Origin: a bacterium
Lineage (GTDB): Bacteria; Cyanobacteriota; Vampirovibrionia; Obscuribacterales; JAKAZS01
Assembly: GCA_021785395.1 (NCBI GenBank)
Contig: JAJYFO010000006.1
Location: forward strand, 1-35,960
Direction: 5' to 3'
DNA: 35,960 nt
A program made the position numbers and the translations under genes. The notes beneath the pieces were generated by a model. That model was given only the letters and a program-made list of their open reading frames with translations, had not been told where the DNA came from and ran no database searches. Of the stretch, positions 7,829 through 16,928 are shown one piece after another. Each line of letters begins with the position of its first letter. Position 1 is the stretch's first letter.

Positions 7829-10732
7829 ATGAAACCCGAACTAGCCACAGATAAAATCGCTAAAACTCCAATTGCCCCAAAGCAATCTAAAAGCAATGGA
7901 TTAATCAGTGAGTTTGTAAAAAGTGCTGAATACACAGCCATTCAAGAACCTGTAAGCAGTTTAGCGCAAATAACCGACGCGCTTCATAATAGTTTCAGCA
8001 AGGATAAATGGCACAAAGACTTAAAATTTATGGACGCTCCAAAACCAGCCAAGTTTGGCAGTCTAGACTGGGCGGCGCAAAACGTAGGGTCAGCAGTAGG
8101 AATCATAGCCCCGTTTATGCTAGCCCAAGGCGGCGTTTCTATGAGCCTTGATAGACTGGGTGTTAGCGAAGCCAGCCAAAGCCTTTTAACTAAAAGTGCC
8201 CTAAGCTTAGACATCCGCAATTCAGCTTTGGCTGGAGCCACCTACGGAGCTTTATTTACCCCTGTAGATTTAAAACAACACGATTTTTTGACCGGCAAAA
8301 TAGAAAACAGTCTAAGTAATGCCTTGACTTTTGGTACGCTTACAGCTGGGTCAATAGGTGTAGCTTCGTTAGGAGAATCTGGCCTAGTTGACAACTTAGG
8401 AGCCAAATCACTTTTAACCAATAAAATCTTTACAGGTGCAACGGCTGGACTTCCGGCTGGTTTTGTAGCGGCCGAATTTAATTCATTGGTTAATAATGGC
8501 AAACTGGCGTCTAAGCAAGAAATTGAACAGTCGCTAGCTGGCATGGCCTTAATAGGCGGTGTATTCGGGGCAAAATCGCAGTTAACCGATAACATTCAAT
8601 CGATTCATATTATCAATCCCAAGCTGGCCAATATAAGTGAAACGAAAATAGAAGCAATTAGGCCTGACCCAAGCCAACCTAGCCCAGAAGCTAACAATAG
8701 GGTTGGTGTCGATTTCAAACCAGCTGATAATCTTGCCGAATCGAAAATAGCTGCCGATTTGGGCGGTTTGCCAAATGACGGCACGGCCATAAGGATAGAC
8801 TTAGACCCAAGCAATTACGAAGCCTTTAAGACTGGTATTACTAAGCTAGGCAAAGCCGTACAATCTTTGCAGTCACCCGATTTAAGCACACGCTTACAAG
8901 CCCGTAACGATTTTATAAATTTTGCCCTATCGCCGGAAGGCCAATCGGTTAAACTAAACTTAATACCGGTAGCCAAAAATCTGGGCAGTTACGCGACCAA
9001 TTTAGTGTTGGATGGCTATAGTGACAAACCAAGCCAAATAAAGATTCAATTACCGCTGCCCGAATTAAAAGCTGGCAATGCCATAGCCTTTGCCCAAGAG
9101 TCGACAAAACTCACTAATAGTTTTAACGATTTTCAAAGTATTGCCGACAGGTTAACGCTAGCCTCAAGCAATGAAAGGCCAGACATTTTAAATGAACTAA
9201 AACAATTTTTAGACCAAAACCCTAACCTTCACGATACCGTAAAATCTTTTGCCAGTCAAAAACGCTCATCAACACTAGCTTTTTCCGTTGACGATTATTT
9301 TAAAGACAATCAAGACCATGTAAGCTTAGCCAATGACTATCATTCAACTTTAAAACCAAGTTCACCAGTGTTTGAAAAAATCAAGGCGGCTCTAGCTGGG
9401 CAATCTATACTAATAGCCGGCAACATAAAGGCAGACCAAGCCATATCTGGGTCTAGCCATGTTTTAGACTTATCGCAATTACACAGCCATGAATTGGACC
9501 AAGTCAAATCAGAAATAGCCAAAAGAAGCAGCGATCTAACATCTAGCGATAAAGCCACCCAAATCAAGTCAGCTCGGTTTTTAACGCAATTCATTGGCGG
9601 CATGGACGTCAATCAATTTAAAGACTGGTATAATGCCACCACTAAAAACCTTCTACAGATGAATTTACCGATGGGGAGCGTTTTAGTAAGACCAGAAATA
9701 AACGAAGCTATAAACGACCAAGATCCTGGCAAAACAATTGATCCAAGCCTAATACAAGCGTATTTAAGTGGCCATAAAATAATCAATACCAAAATTAAAT
9801 CACCCGAGATAACTGAATATTTTGATAACAGCAAGCAAGATTCTAATTTACCCAATTGGTTTAGACAAATTATGGAAAACAATGATACCAAAACAAATAG
9901 CGAATCTAATAATATATCAGCCATACTACCAGACAAATTAGCCAAACTGGCTAATATTCTTGATTCATTTAAGGGAAATAATCAGACTATCAATTCAATA
10001 TTATCGCTAGATAACATTGATGGCAAAGCTGTCGATGAAATGTTCTTTAAACTAGGTAATCCTAAAACGGGTCAGAATTATTTCGACCTCATCAAATCGA
10101 TAACCGAACAACCGATTGACCCACAGTCTTTCAGGCTATTTACCAAAGCTTTGTCAGACTACAACCCTAACGAAAGAAACAATGTTAATTATAAAAGTCA
10201 TAACGAACATATTGCTACAATAGTATTTCACAAACTAGCTAGTGATACCAATATGTCCGAAAGTCAAATTGCCGATGGCGAATTAGCTATTCACAACATT
10301 ATATCTCCACCACCTAGATTCTTTAAGCCCAACAGCAATTACGCAAAACCACCAAGAATAGATAGCCGCTACGGAGCTGGTAAAAATAACGCAGCCGCCA
10401 AAGGCGTCGATAATGATACAGAAAATAGTTCTATACCCGAAAGCGCCGATTCAAAAACCAAGAAAGATAACCAAACGGTTGTAAGTAAGGATGGGAATAC
10501 TCTACCTAAAACAAAACTACCGTCTAATCAAAGTGGAAAAGCGTTAACTAGTGATACAAAAATTTCACCTATTGACAAAATCAAAGCAACCACCGGTCAA
10601 ACTACTACTATAACGCCAGACCAATTTGACCGTGATTTTTCAGGTAAAGAAGACCGCTCTAGTAAAAGAATGGCTGGTCGAGAAAAGGATAGACAGCGAG
10701 AAAAAAACCGCGATAGGCGGTTTGAAGATTAA
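7829..10732 (+). CDS. Large protein of unknown function with Gly/Ala-rich hydrophobic region (~967 aa)
   Basis: I do not recognise this protein. The ORF track begins at a TTG (7814). The ATG five codons later is the more likely start, with a weak GGTAAG before it. A polar N-terminus (1-80) is followed by several Gly/Ala/Ser-rich hydrophobic segments (about 80-245, for example GSAVGIIAPFMLA and LAGATYGALF). These could insert in a membrane like glycine-zipper helices. The middle (about 250-790) is helical and polar. The tail after about residue 820 is disordered and strongly charged, ending in a run such as KDRQREKNRDRR. There is no signal peptide. It sits between a secreted protein and a giant adhesin on the same strand, so an envelope role is plausible but unproven. 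Its hydrophobic region resembles in style, not clearly in homology, the 982/405-aa pair. Confidence 0.7.
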   Translation: MKPELATDKIAKTPIAPKQSKSNGLISEFVKSAEYTAIQEPVSSLAQITDALHNSFSKDKWHKDLKFMDAPKPAKFGSLDWAAQNVGSAVGIIAPFMLAQGGVSMSLDRLGVSEASQSLLTKSALSLDIRNSALAGATYGALFTPVDLKQHDFLTGKIENSLSNALTFGTLTAGSIGVASLGESGLVDNLGAKSLLTNKIFTGATAGLPAGFVAAEFNSLVNNGKLASKQEIEQSLAGMALIGGVFGAKSQLTDNIQSIHIINPKLANISETKIEAIRPDPSQPSPEANNRVGVDFKPADNLAESKIAADLGGLPNDGTAIRIDLDPSNYEAFKTGITKLGKAVQSLQSPDLSTRLQARNDFINFALSPEGQSVKLNLIPVAKNLGSYATNLVLDGYSDKPSQIKIQLPLPELKAGNAIAFAQESTKLTNSFNDFQSIADRLTLASSNERPDILNELKQFLDQNPNLHDTVKSFASQKRSSTLAFSVDDYFKDNQDHVSLANDYHSTLKPSSPVFEKIKAALAGQSILIAGNIKADQAISGSSHVLDLSQLHSHELDQVKSEIAKRSSDLTSSDKATQIKSARFLTQFIGGMDVNQFKDWYNATTKNLLQMNLPMGSVLVRPEINEAINDQDPGKTIDPSLIQAYLSGHKIINTKIKSPEITEYFDNSKQDSNLPNWFRQIMENNDTKTNSESNNISAILPDKLAKLANILDSFKGNNQTINSILSLDNIDGKAVDEMFFKLGNPKTGQNYFDLIKSITEQPIDPQSFRLFTKALSDYNPNERNNVNYKSHNEHIATIVFHKLASDTNMSESQIADGELAIHNIISPPPRFFKPNSNYAKPPRIDSRYGAGKNNAAAKGVDNDTENSSIPESADSKTKKDNQTVVSKDGNTLPKTKLPSNQSGKALTSDTKISPIDKIKATTGQTTTITPDQFDRDFSGKEDRSSKRMAGREKDRQREKNRDRRFED

Positions 10733-10812
10733 GTTTTTATTGACAAATACCAGAACGAAAAAGTTAAAATTTACCAAATTAAATTCCCCGCTATAAATAA
10801 CTTCGATGAATT

Positions 10813-10830
10813 TTATAGTCACCACTATAA
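10813..10830 (+). terminator. Weak hairpin after the ~967-aa gene
   Basis: TTATAGT and ACTATAA form a perfect 7-bp inverted repeat with a CACC loop, followed by GTTTTAG. It lies 80 bp after the stop codon. The stem is AT-rich and the T run is short, so it could be a weak terminator or an operator-like palindrome. Confidence 0.3.
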
Positions 10831-10896
10831 GTTTTAGTTCGTTATTATTTTTTAGCTTAACCCGTTCTTCAAGTACTTAATCTAAAATTTTTTTTA

Positions 10897-10925
10897 TTTT
10901 CAGATCGAAAACAATATACTATAAT
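10897..10925 (+). promoter_or_regulatory. Promoter for the giant adhesin gene
   Basis: TTTTCA (10897-10902) and a perfect TATAAT (10920-10925) are separated by exactly 17 bp. Transcription would start near 10932, giving a leader of about 56 nt. The leader carries AGGGGA (10973-10978), 9 nt before the ATG. This is the best-looking promoter in the window and suggests the adhesin is transcribed on its own. Confidence 0.55.
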
Positions 10926-10987
10926 GGGCAAATAAATATATTCAAGGAATCCTAATTTTACAGTAAATTTTTAGGGGAATTTAACTC

Positions 10988-13900
10988 ATGCTAGCAAGAA
11001 TCGGATTTATAACCAGGTTATTATCTTTAAACAATAGTACTAGTGTCAAAACAGAATTTGGCAATTCGGCTTTTAAAATAAAATCCACACACTCCAATAA
11101 TTTCATATGTCTAACATCACAGAGTAAGTCAATGGCTAAAAAATTTAGCTGCTCTATGTTAGCTTTTATGCTTACGTTAACGCTGTCGGCCAACGTACTA
11201 GCCAATGATTTAGCCAGTGGCTCTAGCAGAATGACCACACCAGGTCATAACGAAGGGATTTCCTTTAGCGATACCAGCCAATCATTACTAGCCTCTATAC
11301 ACCCCGAAGTTGCCAATCCAGGCCAATACATTAACCAAATTTTATCTAGCGTCATCAATCCGTATATAAATGAGAATTTAAATAGCTTAGCTCACGTCGT
11401 TGATATTGGACACTTAAGCCACGCTATCGACATTCAGCTAGCCAGCCACGAACTGGCTGTTACTAGCAACCAGACGCTTACCCAGGCTGAAGCCATTGCC
11501 GTAAACCAAGTCTTAAGCTTACAGCACCAGTCTTTGGTACTCAATAATTTTGGCCAGGCTATAGGTGGCAGTTTAAACGCAAATTCACTGCCCAATTCGA
11601 CCGTTAGTCTTTTATTGCCATCTGGAGTGACGCTTATTGACAACAGCGATAAATTGGTTTTAAATGGTAACTTGGCCAATTATGGCGATATTATATTCGC
11701 TGGCACAGGCAATATCCAAGCCAACATGATTTTAAACGATGGATTAATTAGCGCACCTAGCAATTTAGGACTGGATACTGGTGTTTTAATAAATAACGGC
11801 GGAATTTATGCTGTTCAAAACATAAACATAAACGCGCCTATCATATTTAACTCGCAAACAATAGAATCAGCCAATGGTAACGTCAACATATTCAATACTG
11901 GCTCGATCGATATAACCGGCACTTCTAATAGTATTTTAGAGGCTGTTAACGGAAGTATCAATATCAACGAAACGTCAGAAGCGATAAATCAAGGAATTAA
12001 TTTAGCCTACCAGAATTATTTGAGCCAGGAATTGAACCTAAATACACCTAATGGCTACGTTCAAGGAGCCACCGATAACGTAAGCGGTATAATTAATATA
12101 AACGCCAACTTGGCCCATTTAGCCACAGCTTCTAGCGATATGCTATTGGGTAACGATGTTGTTAAAGGTGACCCAACATACGTTAATACAGGTGGCAGTA
12201 TAAGCTTAAACGGAGCCGTTTCAACCTCGGGAGCCAATCTAGCAATTATTGCTAGCAACAGCATTATCGTAAACGTTGGCAGCAGTGGCTCGATAACAAC
12301 CGGTGGCGGTAACTTGACGATGATAGCTGGGCTAGGCAGTAATATATCTTCGACCGGCAACACCAATTCATCGACTATTCCTAATGGAGCTACAGCTGCT
12401 ATAAATAGTGTAACGGTAACGCTAGGAGCTAGCTCAGGTAACAGTGGTGGCAATATTGACCTGGTTACTAATAATACGTTAGCCTCTGGGTCAGCTGTAA
12501 TAAACACGTCGAATACTACCGGCAATGGCGGCAATGTAACCTTATTGGCTATAGCCAGTGGCAGTACTGGAGGCGAAATTTTAACCAGTAATTCGTCAAC
12601 GAGTTATTCTATTAACGCGACTTCAACTGATGCAGCTACAGGAATAAGTGGTGGCACTATTTTAATTCTAGCTGACGCTAGTCCCAGTACTGCGACAAAT
12701 ACGATTGTGCTAGGCAATATTGAAACCAATGGCGGGGTTGGAACCACCGCGTCAGCTGGGTCAGTAAATATCTATACCCAAAATGCCGTAAGCAATTCGG
12801 TGGTTTTATCCAACGCTGGCAGTATTACTACTGGGTATATAACCAATAACGGCTCTAATATAGCCAATGCTGGTATTAGTGTTGGCCAGATAACAACTTC
12901 TGGAAATAATGGATCAAGCACTAATGTTCAAAATGCCGCTGGTGAAAATGGCGGTAATGCCGGAAACATAAATATTCAAGCTGGCGGTAGTATTAGTGTT
13001 GCTAACGTAACCAGTATCGGTGGCGTTGGCGGTAATGGTGGGGCTAGCGGTAGCGGTGGAGCTGGTGGTAATGGTGGTAGTCTAAGTGTTTCAAGCTCAT
13101 CCGGCAATGTGAATATATCCGGCAGTGTTGAAGCTTACGGTGGTATTGGTGGCAATGGCGGAGCTGCCAGTAGTGGCACAGCTGGAGGAACTGGCGGCAC
13201 CGGTGGCCATGGTGGCAACGTAAATATTACAAGCTCAAGTGGCAGTCTAAGTGTAACCGGTAGTATCTATGCCTACGGTAACAACGGCGGCTTAGGCGGA
13301 GCTCCCGGCGGAGCTGGTAGCGGCGTTCAAGGCGGAGCTGGTGGTAATGGCGGTGACGGCGGTAACATAACTCTAAACACTAGTACAGGCAATATAAGTA
13401 TTGCCGATTTGTGGTCCTATGGCGGTAGTGGCACGGGTTTATTTTCTAATTATGGTGCCAACGCTGGCAACGGCGGATCAGCTGGTAGTATTACGATCGC
13501 AACTACAAGCGGTAACATCTCCACCGGCAGTGGAATTAGTGCTTCTGGTGGCAACGGCGGCAGCCCTGGAGCTACCGGTGGCTACGGTGGCGCTGGCGGT
13601 AATGGCGGCAACGGTAACAATATCAGCATTTCGACTAACACCGGCAGTATTTCGTTACCAGCAGTCTTGAATACTAATGGTGGTAACGGTGGCGGCGGTG
13701 GTGGTGGAATGGGCAGTGGTGGCGGCGGCGGTGGAAGCGGTGGCAACGCTGGCGACATAAACATAAGCACCAATAGCACTTCTTTAACCCTATCTAATGA
13801 TATAATGGCTAGTGGCGGTTCTGGCGGCGGCGGTGGCGGTGGCGGTGGCTATAATCCAGCCCTTGGTGGCAATGGGGGTAATGCCGGTAAAATCGTCGTG

Positions 13901-16555
13901 ACATCGTCAAATAGTCTAGATATTACATTTTCTGGTTATGTGGTAGCTTTAGCCGGTGGCGCTGGTGGTGATGGCGGACTAAATGGTAGCGCCAGCAACG
14001 CAGTTGGCGGTAGTGGCGGATTGGTTGGCTTTTGCGGCGGCGGCGGCGGTGGCGCTGGCGGTGGTGGCGGGTCTAGTAGCCCAAGTGTGGGTGGCAGTGG
14101 CGGCAACGGCTCAGATTCAGCCCCAGGTAGCGGTGGCTTGGCCAACTCACCGCCTGGCAATGGCAGCAACGGGGCTGCCGGGTCAGCTCCTGGAACTGGA
14201 CCAAACGACGTAAACGGTAATATTTACGACGGTAGTATTCAGGTGACTTCTAACGGTGGTTCGATTAGCATCAATGGCAGCAGTTTTCAGGCCGGCCAAA
14301 TCAACGTATCGACCAATGGCGCTGGCGGAATAGCCGTTAACACGGCTATGGGTATAGACGTAGCGCAAGCCACCCAAACAGTTAACCAGTACCATGTGGG
14401 TTTTGCAATTGGCAACGTAACCCTGGACGCAGCCGGAACCGGTTATATTACGACGAACTCAAGTGGTCTAATTTCAGCCAATAACCTTAATGTAAATAGT
14501 ACCGGTGGTGAAATTGGCTATGGTGTTGGCGGGGCTTCACCGTTAAATATCGACGCCAATAACTTAACTTTTACAGCCGGTTTATCGGTAGGTATACTGA
14601 ATAGTAGCGGCAACTTAAACGTTAATACATCCCAATCTGGTGCTAACCTCTACATTGAATCAGACGGAAATATAATGGCCAGTGGTTCTATTACAGCCCC
14701 AGTTCTCGGTCTTTATTCGTTTGCTGGCAGCACAGGCATTGGAACAGCCAACAATATAATTCAAGTCGACGCCCATAACCTGGGGTTAGAAAGTTATGGG
14801 TCTAACTCAAGCGTATACGTCAACGATACGAATAGTAGCAATACTATACTGCAGGCTAGCCAGGCTCGGTATATATTCAAACTCGATACAGCTGGACCTT
14901 TGTCTATTTTCGCTCAAATATACCAAAATGGGGTAGTTTCAGCCGGAACCATAAGCTCGCAGATAATCGCGATTCAAACATTTGGTGGATACGGCATATA
15001 TAACGACGCTAATATCCAGTCCAACGATTTTATCTTTTTGACAGCTTCGGGAAATGGTTATATAGCCGAGCCCAGTTCGCAAGCCTTGATGATGGCTCCT
15101 AATATTGCCTTAGTTAGTGGTGGTGGAGCCATCGGAGCTGGCGGACGACTGCTTTTAAATAGCCAAAATGTAGCTGCCTCTACCCAAGGGTATAATAATT
15201 TTGTCAATATATACGACGAAGCTAGTAATTCAGGTATTGTGGGCGGTCAAAGTGGGTCTTACTTTACTTTTAACACCAACGGTAACGTCAACATAACCGG
15301 CTCAATAGCTACTGGGGCTGGAACCAACACTAACGGTGGAGCTATTAATATATCAGCCAACGGAAACTTAAATATGGGTTATAGCGGTTCAAAAATTGGT
15401 TTATACACCAATAACGGTCCGATTGTATTACAGAATAACGATACCACGTCTGGGTCTATAAATATTGCCTCAAACACTACGTTTTACACCAATACAGCTG
15501 TTGGCGTCCCTGGTTACATCGTCGTTAATGTTGGCAGTTATAACCAAACTAATACTAGCAATCCTAACCCAAACTATATAACGGTTGAAACGTCTGGCGG
15601 CGCCAATGTTTATTTTGGCACCAATGGCATTACGGCGCAGGCTCCTGGCAACGTAATTGATGCCAAAGGGCAAAGTATTGTCTTTAATACTTCTAACCTT
15701 AGCGCCAATTCTATTACATTAGGCGGAAATGTTAGTATTACAGCGGATCCACCTGTTTTAGCAACCAGTAGCGTTAATAATTTATCCAATACCAATTTGG
15801 TGTCAGTAATAAATAATTCTTCGCCTAGTCTTTTAAATACTTCCCTGTATTCGCAAGTATTTAGTCAAATGAATTTGTTGGATAACCAAGAAGCAGGCAA
15901 CTTAAACCTTTACAGTAGTGCCATCAAGCTAAATTCATTTACTGGTCAAGTAAATAATTTATCCAACAGCGATTCAACCAATAAGCAAACTGACAATTTA
16001 ATAATACCGATAAGCTTCAGTAACAATTTTTGTTCAAGCAATGGTATCAATTCAGTTATTGTAGCTAAAAATGATATGAAAATCACTTTGGGTTATTTAA
16101 ATAAAATCAGCCTAGACCTTAAGCGCGGCAGTGTAGTTCTAGTTGTAAGCCAGGGTAAAACTGCTAGTATTTATAACTTGCACGACAACTCTTGCGGTAG
16201 CGTTAAAGTAAATCTAGCCGGTAGCCAAATAAAACTAGCTCCGGGTCGTCAGGTAAGTATTTTGGCGTCAAGTAAAATAGTTGATTTTGGCAACGTCAAC
16301 CAGTTGCCTTGTGTTGGTTATCGCGATTTAAAAACTAGCTTTGTTAATGGTTACGCAACTTATATTTCTGATTTTTCGATACCAAGTGTCATTAATTCTG
16401 TAAATTCATTAAAAACTATGTTTAGAAGCCAAGACCGCTATACTAAAAATCTAGCCAATAAACTAGTAAAAACAAGCGTTGTAATAATGCAAAGCACAAG
16501 TAATAAAGGTAATTATCAGCAAATAATACAACCCAAATTAACAGCTCTAAAATAA
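10988..16555 (+). CDS. Giant glycine-rich adhesin-like exported protein (1855 aa)
   Basis: The ATG at 10988 has a good ribosome binding site (AGGGGA). The signal-peptide core lies far in: KKFSCSML begins near residue 51 and cleavage is expected after VLA (about 72), so the leader is extended as in some autotransporters and haemagglutinins. Residues about 75-650 are beta-helix-like (recurring NING, GNIQ and GSID motifs, as in filamentous-haemagglutinin-type proteins). Residues about 650-1075 are a Gly/Asn/Ser-rich block with GGNGG units. Residues about 1080-1640 return to beta-helix style. The end (about 1680-1855) has an LKRGSVVLVV segment that resembles a FecR-like domain. There is no LPXTG, C-terminal beta-barrel or obvious sorting signal, and no TpsB-type translocator is nearby. 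Probable role: surface adhesion or matrix. The exact export route is unknown. Confidence 0.75.
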   Translation: MLARIGFITRLLSLNNSTSVKTEFGNSAFKIKSTHSNNFICLTSQSKSMAKKFSCSMLAFMLTLTLSANVLANDLASGSSRMTTPGHNEGISFSDTSQSLLASIHPEVANPGQYINQILSSVINPYINENLNSLAHVVDIGHLSHAIDIQLASHELAVTSNQTLTQAEAIAVNQVLSLQHQSLVLNNFGQAIGGSLNANSLPNSTVSLLLPSGVTLIDNSDKLVLNGNLANYGDIIFAGTGNIQANMILNDGLISAPSNLGLDTGVLINNGGIYAVQNININAPIIFNSQTIESANGNVNIFNTGSIDITGTSNSILEAVNGSININETSEAINQGINLAYQNYLSQELNLNTPNGYVQGATDNVSGIININANLAHLATASSDMLLGNDVVKGDPTYVNTGGSISLNGAVSTSGANLAIIASNSIIVNVGSSGSITTGGGNLTMIAGLGSNISSTGNTNSSTIPNGATAAINSVTVTLGASSGNSGGNIDLVTNNTLASGSAVINTSNTTGNGGNVTLLAIASGSTGGEILTSNSSTSYSINATSTDAATGISGGTILILADASPSTATNTIVLGNIETNGGVGTTASAGSVNIYTQNAVSNSVVLSNAGSITTGYITNNGSNIANAGISVGQITTSGNNGSSTNVQNAAGENGGNAGNINIQAGGSISVANVTSIGGVGGNGGASGSGGAGGNGGSLSVSSSSGNVNISGSVEAYGGIGGNGGAASSGTAGGTGGTGGHGGNVNITSSSGSLSVTGSIYAYGNNGGLGGAPGGAGSGVQGGAGGNGGDGGNITLNTSTGNISIADLWSYGGSGTGLFSNYGANAGNGGSAGSITIATTSGNISTGSGISASGGNGGSPGATGGYGGAGGNGGNGNNISISTNTGSISLPAVLNTNGGNGGGGGGGMGSGGGGGGSGGNAGDINISTNSTSLTLSNDIMASGGSGGGGGGGGGYNPALGGNGGNAGKIVVTSSNSLDITFSGYVVALAGGAGGDGGLNGSASNAVGGSGGLVGFCGGGGGGAGGGGGSSSPSVGGSGGNGSDSAPGSGGLANSPPGNGSNGAAGSAPGTGPNDVNGNIYDGSIQVTSNGGSISINGSSFQAGQINVSTNGAGGIAVNTAMGIDVAQATQTVNQYHVGFAIGNVTLDAAGTGYITTNSSGLISANNLNVNSTGGEIGYGVGGASPLNIDANNLTFTAGLSVGILNSSGNLNVNTSQSGANLYIESDGNIMASGSITAPVLGLYSFAGSTGIGTANNIIQVDAHNLGLESYGSNSSVYVNDTNSSNTILQASQARYIFKLDTAGPLSIFAQIYQNGVVSAGTISSQIIAIQTFGGYGIYNDANIQSNDFIFLTASGNGYIAEPSSQALMMAPNIALVSGGGAIGAGGRLLLNSQNVAASTQGYNNFVNIYDEASNSGIVGGQSGSYFTFNTNGNVNITGSIATGAGTNTNGGAINISANGNLNMGYSGSKIGLYTNNGPIVLQNNDTTSGSINIASNTTFYTNTAVGVPGYIVVNVGSYNQTNTSNPNPNYITVETSGGANVYFGTNGITAQAPGNVIDAKGQSIVFNTSNLSANSITLGGNVSITADPPVLATSSVNNLSNTNLVSVINNSSPSLLNTSLYSQVFSQMNLLDNQEAGNLNLYSSAIKLNSFTGQVNNLSNSDSTNKQTDNLIIPISFSNNFCSSNGINSVIVAKNDMKITLGYLNKISLDLKRGSVVLVVSQGKTASIYNLHDNSCGSVKVNLAGSQIKLAPGRQVSILASSKIVDFGNVNQLPCVGYRDLKTSFVNGYATYISDFSIPSVINSVNSLKTMFRSQDRYTKNLANKLVKTSVVIMQSTSNKGNYQQIIQPKLTALK
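12940..14200 (+). repeat. GGN-rich low-complexity coding repeat in the adhesin gene
   Basis: Irregular GGC/GGT/GGA-rich units encode GGNGG, GGAGG and poly-Gly runs (up to eight Gly in a row). They alternate with about 30-codon beta-rich spacers of the type GNVNI or GSISL. The block is locally much richer in G and C than the surroundings, which is explained by glycine codons. It creates several spurious antisense ORFs of proline-rich sequence. The degenerate codons argue for old, selected repetition rather than recent slippage. Confidence 0.8.
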
Positions 16556-16612
16556 AAGAAATAATTTATTTAACTAACTACAATTTATAAATTTAATAGT
16601 TAAAAAAGAGCA

Positions 16613-16649
16613 GCGTTATTATCTGCCCTTTGGGTAGGTGACGATAAGC
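16613..16649. other. Imperfect hairpin after the adhesin gene
   Basis: Arms around TATCTGCCC and GGGTAGGTG fold with a TTT loop. Roughly ten consecutive pairs including G-U wobbles are followed by an internal loop and further pairs. It lies 58 bp beyond the adhesin stop codon. It has no U tract, so if it ends transcription it does so by a non-canonical route; it could also stabilise the mRNA 3' end. Confidence 0.4.
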
Positions 16650-16749
16650 ACCTGAATTTGCCAAGCTAAAAATAAAACGACTCGTTTTAAAGACAAAACA
16701 TAATATCTAAAATAATATATTTTAAAACTTGCAAACAGTTATCAACATT

Positions 16750-16787
16750 TTTACATCCTGAGCATAAACCTATGCTCAGGATGTAAA
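16750..16787. repeat. Perfect 16-bp inverted repeat between adhesin and tRNA-Leu
   Basis: TTTACATCCTGAGCAT and ATGCTCAGGATGTAAA are exact reverse complements around a 6-nt loop (AAACCT). The element sits in the convergent gap between the plus-strand adhesin and minus-strand tRNA-Leu, where a bidirectional terminator would be useful. Neither orientation is followed by a proper T tract, only by A-rich sequence, so it is not a classical intrinsic terminator. Confidence 0.75.
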
Positions 16788-16820
16788 GACAGAAATTAAA
16801 TTTAACCAATTATATTAAAC

Positions 16821-16904
16821 TGCCCTCGGAGAGATTCGAACTCTCAATCCCTTACGGGCAACGCATTTTAAGTGCGTCTCGTATACCAGTTCCGACACAA
16901 GGGC
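16821..16904 (-). tRNA. tRNA-Leu (anticodon UAA)
   Basis: The 84-nt sequence folds as a class II tRNA. The acceptor stem is GCCCTTG against CGAGGGC with discriminator A. The anticodon stem ACGCA/TGCGT encloses loop CTTAAAA, giving anticodon TAA. A long variable arm (GCCCGTAAGGG) and a TTCGAAT T-loop follow. The 3' CCA is not encoded, so a CCA-adding enzyme is needed. It lies just downstream of plsC on the same strand. Confidence 0.95.
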
Positions 16905-16928
16905 TTAAACTAACTATTAATTTTACAC

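Noticed and set aside
12940-14200. CRISPR-like regularity in the GGN block
   Set aside because: Units are irregular, in coding frame and without constant repeats or unique spacers.
12061-14395. Several antisense and out-of-frame ORFs rich in proline or alanine across the adhesin gene
   Set aside because: They mirror glycine codons of the real frame, have low-complexity composition and lack ribosome binding sites.
16569-16604. TTTAACTA/TAGTTAAA inverted repeat just after the adhesin stop
   Set aside because: The arms are AT-only apart from one pair and the loop is 20 nt; weak as a terminator.
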